12,728 nt of DNA, from the NCBI GenBank assembly GCA_002469305.1, contig DKEY01000042.1:1-12728 (forward strand). The letters run 5' to 3'. Positions 5,888 through 11,540 of this stretch are shown in pieces. Both the position numbers and the translations under genes were made by a program. The notes under the pieces are model-generated. The model was given only the letters and a program-made list of their open reading frames with translations, was not told the DNA's origin and did not search any database. The first letter of the stretch is position 1; every line of letters starts with the position of its first letter. The stretch comes from Sulfurospirillum sp. UBA6810. Its GTDB lineage: Bacteria; Campylobacterota; Campylobacteria; Campylobacterales; Sulfurospirillaceae.

Positions 5888-6649
5888 ATGAAAAACATTC
5901 TATTTATCTTCATGATACCGATAATTTTTCTTCTTTTTGGTTGTACTCCAAAACAATCAAAAGTCAATGAATTTTTACAATCAAGCAGTGCAACAGCTCT
6001 TGAAAAAGACTACTATGAAGTGACAAAACTTCTTCTTTCACTCAAACAAAAACTAGATGCAAGAAATCCAAACCAGTATGATAAACAACGAGTTTTTTAT
6101 ATAGAAAAAGAGATAAAAGAAGGTACTAACAAACTCTTTTTAGCATATGAGGGCAAATATCTTAAAGATTATGATGCTTATCTCAAAGTTGCTTTTACGA
6201 AAAAACCAGACATACAAAAAAGAAATGACTACCTCATCTTAGGACTTAACAAACTCATCAATGAAACCTATAAAAAACAAGAGGGACATAAGTTCACAAC
6301 ACTTGGCTTTGAGAAAGAAAATTTTAAAAAGCTCTACTACTACCTCAAAGTGCTCAACTGGAAACTAAAAACGGATAGAGATGAAAAAGGGGACTATCTC
6401 TTTTTGACTTGGCAAAAAAACTGGCAAATAGAGTTAGAAAAATCCCTAAAGACACAAACTCTTAAAAATTTAGAAGAATTACCACACATCAAATCAAAAA
6501 AAGAGACTCTGCTAGAGCCCTCCAACTTTAGCTTTGAAGTCATCATGAATCAAATGTTTTTTCATGTAAAAAATAGTTCTGTACATGTAGGTGATGAGCC
6601 TTTAGAACTTAGCTTGGAAGCTATGAAAAGTTTAGTCTTTTTCTTATAA
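5888..6649 (+). CDS. lipoprotein of unknown function
   Basis: A 253-residue protein with a lipoprotein signal: hydrophobic residues 4-17 and the lipobox LFGC with Cys19 as the acylated residue. The mature part is Lys-rich, mostly helical in appearance and rich in aromatic residues (for example KLYYYLKVLNWKLK near 147-160). I recognise no catalytic motif or domain. It has no clear ribosome site before the ATG at 5888. The candidate -10 box lies so close that the mRNA may be leaderless. An alternative start at Met9 (5912) would leave a shortened signal sequence and also lacks a ribosome site. It is divergent from luxS and followed by the 65-residue CxxC protein with its own promoter. Confidence 0.72.
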   Translation: MKNILFIFMIPIIFLLFGCTPKQSKVNEFLQSSSATALEKDYYEVTKLLLSLKQKLDARNPNQYDKQRVFYIEKEIKEGTNKLFLAYEGKYLKDYDAYLKVAFTKKPDIQKRNDYLILGLNKLINETYKKQEGHKFTTLGFEKENFKKLYYYLKVLNWKLKTDRDEKGDYLFLTWQKNWQIELEKSLKTQTLKNLEELPHIKSKKETLLEPSNFSFEVIMNQMFFHVKNSSVHVGDEPLELSLEAMKSLVFFL

Positions 6650-6709
6650 ATTGATACTTATTTTCAATTTGCCTTGATTTATTTCATACCTTTTTTTACA
6701 ATACTGATG

Positions 6710-6715
6710 TATAAT
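6710..6715 (+). promoter_or_regulatory. -10 box of the 65-residue CxxC protein gene
   Basis: TATAAT at 6710-6715 lies 26 bases before the ATG at 6742, with AAGGA (6733-6737) as ribosome site in between. The upstream stretch is T-rich with no convincing -35. The 92-base gap 6650-6741 otherwise holds nothing I recognise. Confidence 0.5.
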
Positions 6716-6741
6716 TTTTCAAAATTTACTACAAGGAAAAA

Positions 6742-6939
6742 ATGATGGAAATAAATGGCGTACAAGTATGTAACGTATGTTTAAAACCAAGTGATGAAGT
6801 TAAGGGTGCTGTATATATCAAAGCAGTAGCAAATGGAGAAGATATCCATGTATGTACAGGTTGTATCCCTGTTATCATTCATGGTGATGGAAGTGCTATA
6901 AGATCTAATGCTGAAGTAAAAGCAGCTAGCGGCAAATAA
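6742..6939 (+). CDS. 65-residue protein with two CxxC pairs (zinc-ribbon-like)
   Basis: A small cytoplasmic protein of unknown function. Cys10-x-x-Cys13 (VCNVCLK) and Cys38-x-x-Cys41 (HVCTGCIP) are 24 residues apart, the layout of a small zinc knuckle or, less likely, a cluster or redox site. Between them lies a short beta-like segment (GAVYIKAVANGEDIHV). No signal peptide or nucleic-acid-binding motif is visible. It begins with two Met codons (6742 and 6745), and AAGGA lies four bases before the first. Own promoter upstream and a stable hairpin immediately downstream make it look like a single-gene transcript. A conserved hypothetical protein is the most I can say. Confidence 0.72.
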   Translation: MMEINGVQVCNVCLKPSDEVKGAVYIKAVANGEDIHVCTGCIPVIIHGDGSAIRSNAEVKAASGK

Positions 6940-6944
6940 TCCTC

Positions 6945-6987
6945 TAAAGCAAGTTGTTATGTAACTTTTTTATGACAACTTGCTTTA
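6945..6987 (+). terminator. hairpin terminator after the 65-residue protein gene
   Basis: A 13-bp perfect stem, left arm 6945-6957 (TAAAGCAAGTTGT) and right arm 6975-6987, encloses a 17-base region that can pair a little further. It begins five bases after the stop codon. The bases after the stem (AAACGTTTTG) are not a clean T-run, so termination may be incomplete. It separates this gene from the cytochrome gene, whose own -10 box lies just downstream. Confidence 0.55.
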
Positions 6988-6996
6988 AAAACGTTT

Positions 6997-7005
6997 TGTT
7001 ATAAT
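6997..7005 (+). promoter_or_regulatory. extended -10 box of the cytochrome b/dihaem gene
   Basis: TGTTATAAT at 6997-7005 fits an extended -10 element. Transcripts would start near 7012, 24 bases before the ATG at 7036, with AAAGAAG as ribosome site. The same nine-base element occurs as the luxS promoter. Confidence 0.5.
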
Positions 7006-7035
7006 ACTTATAAAATTAAACGATAAAGAAGTATT

Positions 7036-8181
7036 ATGCAAGACAAAGCTTACATATGGTCAAAAATCACAAGATACTTCCACTGGTTGCTAGTTATTTG
7101 TATCCTTGTAACTTTTCTCTCCTCTTTATTTGAAAACGCACTTTTAATCCATATAGCATTTGGCTCGCTTGCTGGAGGACTTCTTACCTTTAGGCTTATA
7201 TGGGGATTTATAGGTCCAAAGTATGAGCGTTTTTCTCACTTTGACTTTTCTCTTTCTGATTTGTGGTTTTACCTTAGCAACCTTTTTAAAGATAGAAAAA
7301 TTTATGTAGGACACAACCCTGCTGCTTCTTGGGCAACTGTACTGCTTATCGTATTTGGCTTTTTTTGTACACTTAGTGGGGTTATGCTTATGGGAAGCGA
7401 AGAAGAGAGAGGGCTCTTTAGCTTTTTAAGTGCTGATTACTACAAAGAGATTTTATACATCCACTCTATCAGTAAAAATGTAGTTGGTATAGTAGCCCTC
7501 ATCCATATAGTAGGCGCACTTTTAGAGCATTTTTGGCATAAAACAAAAATCATCAACACTATGATAGATGGCTATAAAAATGTAAATGCCCCAAGTACAC
7601 AAACAACACCATTTCAAAAAGCTTTTGGAACATTTTCGATTATTTTTTCATTGCTTATGGGAATTTTTACTCTCATAGCACCCGCATACTCTATCATGAC
7701 AAACAATGCAAATGAAGTTATCTATCATATAGACAATCCTCTCTATGCAAAAGAGTGTTCAGAGTGTCACAATCTCTACCCACCTATACTTCTTAGCAAA
7801 GAGAGTTGGAGTGTGGTTCTTGATGATCCAAAAGAGCATTTTAAAGAAGATTTGACAAAAAAAGTTCCTCATTTTGAGAGTATCAAAAGCTACATACTTG
7901 CTCACTCTGCCCAAAGTGCATCCAATGAAATCTCAAGAAATATCTTAGAGAGTACAGAGGGTAAAAATATATACAGAATCACTCGTACAAAGTACTGGAA
8001 AGATACACATGCCTTTATCCCAAGAGATGCATATAAACATCCCAAAATCAAAACAAAGTCAAATTGCAGTGCTTGTCATATGAACTTTGGAATCTCAAAT
8101 TATATCAATGATGAAGAGATCTCTTTACAGTATTTTTCACTTTATGAAGCTATGAAAATATACTTACATGTAAAGAATTAA
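7036..8181 (+). CDS. cytochrome b561-type membrane domain fused to dihaem cytochrome c domain
   Basis: A 381-residue electron-transfer protein. Residues 1-225 are a cytochrome b561/Ni-Fe-hydrogenase b-subunit-like membrane part, with hydrophobic spans at about 15-31, 38-57, 99-120, 146-163 and 198-220. Candidate haem b ligands are His16, His39, His143 and His157. Residues 235-350 match the dihaem cytochrome c (DHC) family: first haem site CSECH (241-245) followed by YPPILLSKESW, an HF and IKSYI region, RITRTKYW, and the second site CSACH (344-348). The fusion would pass electrons between the quinone pool and periplasmic carriers. It has its own promoter. Its stop lies one base from the stop of the convergent LRR gene. 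The physiological partner cannot be told from the sequence. Confidence 0.85.
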   Translation: MQDKAYIWSKITRYFHWLLVICILVTFLSSLFENALLIHIAFGSLAGGLLTFRLIWGFIGPKYERFSHFDFSLSDLWFYLSNLFKDRKIYVGHNPAASWATVLLIVFGFFCTLSGVMLMGSEEERGLFSFLSADYYKEILYIHSISKNVVGIVALIHIVGALLEHFWHKTKIINTMIDGYKNVNAPSTQTTPFQKAFGTFSIIFSLLMGIFTLIAPAYSIMTNNANEVIYHIDNPLYAKECSECHNLYPPILLSKESWSVVLDDPKEHFKEDLTKKVPHFESIKSYILAHSAQSASNEISRNILESTEGKNIYRITRTKYWKDTHAFIPRDAYKHPKIKTKSNCSACHMNFGISNYINDEEISLQYFSLYEAMKIYLHVKN

Positions 8182-8182
8182 A

Positions 8183-9175
8183 TCACAAGATATCGCAAAA
8201 CTCTAAAGACTTGAGAGGAGGAAGTTTTTGAGCATCTATTTGATTATCTGCAAGGTAGAGATTTTTGAGTTTTTGCAAACGCTCAAAAGATTGTGGTAAC
8301 TCTTTAAGCTCATTATCCTCTATATCAAGTTCAAGTAGATTTTCCAAATCCCCTATAAAAAAAGGCAACTCTTGTAACTTGTTGCCACTGATACTTAGAT
8401 AATTTAACCTCTCCAACCCACAGATACAATCAGGTAAATGTGAGATGTTATTGTCATCTAAAGTGAGGATTTGCAAATCTTCCAATCTTCCAACTTTAAA
8501 ATCAAGCTTTGTGAGATTGTTGTTGTTCAGGTTAAGTTTTATAAGCATATCATGTGCTTCAAGAGAAGGTAAAGAGCTAAGCTTATTTCCCTCTAGCAAA
8601 AGTGTTTCCAACTCGGCAATCTTTCCTATGGAAGAGGGGATAGAAGCGAGTTCATTGTAAGAGAGGTCTAAAAAGTAAAGCGAATGCATATCTTCAAAGA
8701 TATCGGGTAACTCTTGGAGATAGTTCGTATCAAAAGAGACATACAAAAGCTTTTTGAGTTTCTTCATCTGCAAAGGAAGCTCTTTGATGTAGTTTGTACT
8801 CAAAGTGAGACGTGTTAAATTTTTTAATTCACAAAGAGAAGTTGGAAACTCTTGAAGTCTATTGCCATTTAAGTTGAGAACTACGAGGTTTTGCAATTCG
8901 CTTATACCTTGAGGCAACTCTTCTAAGAGATTATTTTCACACTGCAAATTTCTCAGTTTTTTTAACTCTTTTATGCTTGAAGGCAGTCTTTTGAGACGGT
9001 TATTTGAGAGTTTTAAAACACTCAAGTTTGTAAAAGCACCTATACATTCAGGCAATTCACGTATCTTCAGACCACTCAAATCTAAAGTACTTGTGTTTTT
9101 TAACACTTCTATATCAGTATATACTCTTGATGTAAATCCATTGGTTTTAACCCATCTGATAAACTCTTGATACAT
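8183..9175 (-). CDS. leucine-rich-repeat protein at the end of the nif operon
   Basis: A 330-residue protein without signal peptide or membrane span, so probably cytoplasmic. After an N-terminal cap (1-40) it has 12 leucine-rich repeats with a strict 23-residue period and the pattern LPxxIxxLxxLxxLxLxxNxLxE. The repeats begin at residues 41, 64, 87, 110, 133, 156, 179, 202, 224, 247, 270 and 293. The one beginning at 202 has 22 residues and the last is longer. A short cap ends the protein. LRR solenoids bind other proteins; no enzyme domain is attached. The start is three bases after the stop of the five-cysteine gene, with AGAGG as ribosome site, so it belongs to the nif transcript. Its role in nitrogen fixation is unknown. 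Confidence 0.88.
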   Translation of the reverse strand: MYQEFIRWVKTNGFTSRVYTDIEVLKNTSTLDLSGLKIRELPECIGAFTNLSVLKLSNNRLKRLPSSIKELKKLRNLQCENNLLEELPQGISELQNLVVLNLNGNRLQEFPTSLCELKNLTRLTLSTNYIKELPLQMKKLKKLLYVSFDTNYLQELPDIFEDMHSLYFLDLSYNELASIPSSIGKIAELETLLLEGNKLSSLPSLEAHDMLIKLNLNNNNLTKLDFKVGRLEDLQILTLDDNNISHLPDCICGLERLNYLSISGNKLQELPFFIGDLENLLELDIEDNELKELPQSFERLQKLKNLYLADNQIDAQKLPPLKSLEFCDIL

Positions 9176-9178
9176 CTT

Positions 9179-9406
9179 CTACCTCTCCCTCATCTGCTCA
9201 ATCAAAAAATCAATCTGTTCATAATCTATCTTGCCAAACTCTACCATGTTGTACAGTGCCATCAATGGTCTTCTACAACAGGTTCTGCTACACTCTGTTA
9301 CGAGTTTTTTTGCTTTTTTGTATGGGAGTGTTGTATCTTTAAAAATTTCCACAGCTTGTGAAACGCTCTTGTTACCACACTCGCAGATGATTTTATCTTC
9401 TAACAT
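9179..9406 (-). CDS. 75-residue five-cysteine protein, possible [2Fe-2S] (BFD-like)
   Basis: A small protein with Cys8-x-Cys10 near the N-terminus and Cys39-x3-Cys43-Cys44 about 28 residues later. This layout resembles the BFD-like [2Fe-2S] domain (CxC then CxxC about 30 residues on) seen in bacterioferritin-associated ferredoxin and the centre of NifU. The second pair is spaced differently, however, and a fifth cysteine is present. A basic patch (CCRRP) follows the last cysteines, and the C-terminal 25 residues look helical. It starts four bases after the CCE_0567-like gene and ends three bases before the LRR gene. The position suggests iron-sulfur or electron chemistry for nitrogenase. That role and the cluster itself are inferences. 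Confidence 0.7.
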   Translation of the reverse strand: MLEDKIICECGNKSVSQAVEIFKDTTLPYKKAKKLVTECSRTCCRRPLMALYNMVEFGKIDYEQIDFLIEQMRER

Positions 9407-9410
9407 CGTT

Positions 9411-9617
9411 TTACTTTAAAAAGTCATACTTTGATTTAAAATCTAACATCTCTTGCATCTGTACTTGGATAAGTTCACTAAGACTTAGCAATTTGACATA
9501 ATCAACCCAAAGTGTATCTTCAACTATGTCATGAATCATGCCAGCAGTTTCTGTGATTTTTCGCTTATATCCTGCTAACTCTTTTTTTATCTCTTTCTCA
9601 TCTTCACTCATTCCCAT
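9411..9617 (-). CDS. CCE_0567 family nif-associated protein (DUF683-like)
   Basis: A 68-residue helical protein matching the small nif-cluster family named after cyanobacterial CCE_0567, a metal-binding two-helix protein usually found among nif genes. Seen here are the opening EIKKELAGYKRKITETAGMIHDIVEDTLW (9-37), with His29-Asp30 and Glu33-Asp34 matching the family's HDLAEDLP region, and a second helix from about 39 to 62. The family's function is unsettled; metal binding is reported for the founding member. A strong AGGAGG lies five bases upstream of the ATG at 9617. A second Met at residue 3 is a weaker alternative. Nine bases separate it from the GNAT-like gene upstream. Confidence 0.78.
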   Translation of the reverse strand: MGMSEDEKEIKKELAGYKRKITETAGMIHDIVEDTLWVDYVKLLSLSELIQVQMQEMLDFKSKYDFLK

Positions 9618-9626
9618 ACTTCCCTC

Positions 9627-10439
9627 CTAAAATCCATATATCATTTTTGTATTGATATCTGGTTTGTCATTTTTATATAGCAACTCATAATCTTCCAAAA
9701 ATTCAAATTTGTAACTCTTATACAAATTTGTAATTTCCTCTTCATCCGCAGGAACAAATGCAAGTATCTTTTTGAGTCCTCTATGATAAAGCACTCCTCG
9801 TAAGAGTTTTTCTCCATCATCAAAATTGTCCTCTTGCATAATCCAAGGAGAGAGTTTGATGATGTTTTTACTGAGAGCATAAGAGTGTTGGTATCCAAGT
9901 TCACTTGAGAGGAGTAAAGAAGAAGTTTTAAACATACTTTTGGTGATATATACACTTCTATCTTCAGCAAAACACTTCGTATCTACCCTTTTGAGTGTTG
10001 GCAAAAAGTTTTCGTTGCTTATGGCTTTTGAAGTTGCATTTGTAAAGTTAAACACTGCACCCCCACTGTAAAGCACTTGTTTAAAAGGGGCTAAACTCTT
10101 AAAACCAAAGCCCTCAAACATACTTTTTTCATCACCTCTTGAAAGGACAAGTACAGATTTGTCCTCTTCACTGATGTTTTTTAAAAGTATATTTATAAGT
10201 CTTGTTTTCAAAGAAGATTCTAACTCTTGGGTGTAGTAAAAGTTGTTGATAAGGATTGTTTTTTCAAAGCAATAAGCACTGATAAGTCCTTTGAGTAAGT
10301 TTCCCTCATAGATACCAAAACAAAGACTTTGATTGTAAAAAGCAGAGTTTAGGACAAGATTTTTATCCACAACACAACTTTTTTCAAACTCATTTAAGTC
10401 CTTCTCTAGGCTTGCTTGCCTTATCCATCCTACGAACAC
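9627..10439 (-). CDS. tandem GNAT-like acetyltransferase fold protein in the nif operon
   Basis: A 270-residue protein that looks like two GNAT halves. The N-terminal half starts IRQASLEKDL (6-15), the usual first strand and helix of a GNAT domain. It continues through FGIYEGNLLKGLISAYCFEK (41-60), and GDEKSMFEGFGFKSLAPFKQV (102-122) corresponds to the late alpha-helix and the GF(K) strand. The C-terminal half ends in YKSYKFEFLEDYELLYKN and MIYGF, similar in style to the second domain of some two-domain acetyltransferases. I cannot see a sharp acetyl-CoA P-loop (Q/RxxGxG/A), so activity is uncertain. The start is GTG at 10439, inside the last ten bases of nifV, with AAAAGAG eight bases upstream. 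Substrate unknown. Confidence 0.7.
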   Translation of the reverse strand: MFVGWIRQASLEKDLNEFEKSCVVDKNLVLNSAFYNQSLCFGIYEGNLLKGLISAYCFEKTILINNFYYTQELESSLKTRLINILLKNISEEDKSVLVLSRGDEKSMFEGFGFKSLAPFKQVLYSGGAVFNFTNATSKAISNENFLPTLKRVDTKCFAEDRSVYITKSMFKTSSLLLSSELGYQHSYALSKNIIKLSPWIMQEDNFDDGEKLLRGVLYHRGLKKILAFVPADEEEITNLYKSYKFEFLEDYELLYKNDKPDINTKMIYGF

Positions 10440-11536
10440 AGGTACAACTCTTTTAACTCATTTGCACTGAGTACTTGTTTTCTACATGTAACGATTTCTC
10501 TCACAAGAGGAAGGAGTTTTTCAATTTTCTCTTTTGTAGGCGTTATACCGATTTGTTGCAAGTGAAAAAAGAGTGTTGAACTGCCCGAATGCTTCCCGAT
10601 AGGAAAGTTTCTATCAAGTCCAACAAGTTCGGCTCCAAAAGCTTCGTAAGCACTGCGTGATTTCATCATGCCATTTACATGTATGCCTGATTCATGAGAA
10701 AAGATATGCTCACCTACTATTGGTTGGTTTGTATTGATAGGTTTGTTCGCAGCCAGTGAGACTGTACTTACCAACTCTCTTAGCTTTTTAGAATCCATCT
10801 GCCTTGCTTCACCAAATTGATGTGTAAGACTCATCAAAACTTGTTCAAAAGAGGCATTGCCAGCACGTTCACCCAAACCTATGACCGTAGTATTTGCACT
10901 TTTTGCACCAGCTTCTATCCCTGCTATCGCATTTGCTGTTGCCATACCAAAGTCGTTGTGTGTGTGCATCTCGATATCTAAAAGTTCCAGACTACTGAGA
11001 TAGGAGATATTTTCATATGTTTTATGAGGACTCAAAACTCCAACAGTATCACAGTAGCGAAATCTGTCAGCTCCTAAAGAGCGACCAAACTCCATAATCT
11101 CTTTAAGAAGTGGCAATTCTGCACGACTTGCATCTTCTCCGCCGATACACACAAAAAGTCCCTCTTTTTTTGCAACAGTGACTACCTCTTGTAGATTTCT
11201 AAAAAGTCTCTCTTTATCACCACGAAATTTCACATCAATGAGGATATCTGAAACAGGTATGGACAAATCAACTGCCCTGACACCACACTTTAAACTCGCT
11301 TCCAAATCAACAAGTGTTGCCCTGTTCCAACTCATGATAGGGATAGGAAGACCTAGAGCGAGTATCTCTTTTAAATCTTCTTGCTCTTTTTCACCCATGA
11401 TAGGGATACCGACTTCAAGTTCATCGGCACCGCACTCATACAAAAGTTTTGCTATGAGAAGTTTCTCTTTTGTGTTAAATGCAACATAAGGTGCTTGTTC
11501 TCCATCACGCAGTGTTGTGTCGTTTATGAGAGCCAT
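10430..11536 (-). CDS. nifV: homocitrate synthase NifV
   Basis: Condenses acetyl-CoA with 2-oxoglutarate to give R-homocitrate, the organic ligand of the nitrogenase iron-molybdenum cofactor. The 368-residue protein has the DRE-TIM metallolyase signatures: NDTTLRDGEQ (5-14, with Arg10, Asp11 and Glu13), HTHNDFGMA (191-199, metal ligands His191 and His193), GLGERAGNASFE and GKHSG. The GGEDASR segment (132-138) is typical of NifV. The immediate neighbour nifB upstream (four-base gap) favours NifV over isopropylmalate or lysine-pathway homologues. A GTG-started gene overlaps its end by ten bases. The visible C-terminus is slightly short but complete. Confidence 0.94.
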   Translation of the reverse strand: MALINDTTLRDGEQAPYVAFNTKEKLLIAKLLYECGADELEVGIPIMGEKEQEDLKEILALGLPIPIMSWNRATLVDLEASLKCGVRAVDLSIPVSDILIDVKFRGDKERLFRNLQEVVTVAKKEGLFVCIGGEDASRAELPLLKEIMEFGRSLGADRFRYCDTVGVLSPHKTYENISYLSSLELLDIEMHTHNDFGMATANAIAGIEAGAKSANTTVIGLGERAGNASFEQVLMSLTHQFGEARQMDSKKLRELVSTVSLAANKPINTNQPIVGEHIFSHESGIHVNGMMKSRSAYEAFGAELVGLDRNFPIGKHSGSSTLFFHLQQIGITPTKEKIEKLLPLVREIVTCRKQVLSANELKELYLCS

Positions 11537-11540
11537 TTGA

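Larger units (their letters stand above)
286..10683. repeat. dispersed palindromic octamer TACATGTA, 8 copies
   Basis: Exact copies lie at 286-293, 3795-3802, 4510-4517, 4791-4798, 6582-6589, 8165-8172, 10483-10490 and 10676-10683. All are inside coding sequence, on genes of both strands, in two reading frames (encoding Thr-Cys or His-Val). Three share the longer TTACATGTAAAG. This is a dispersed short motif, not a mobile element. Its meaning is unknown. Confidence 0.75.

Noticed and set aside
8183..9175. the 12 leucine-rich repeats as a DNA tandem repeat
   Set aside because: The periodicity is at protein level; the 69-base units have diverged in nucleotide sequence.
9641..9970. 109-codon minus-strand frame inside the GNAT-like gene
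   Set aside because: It is an alternative frame of the same strand fully inside the 270-residue gene, without recognisable motif; the longer frame fits operon spacing exactly.
11178..11489. 103-codon plus-strand frame
   Set aside because: Antisense of nifV, whose catalytic motifs confirm the minus-strand reading.
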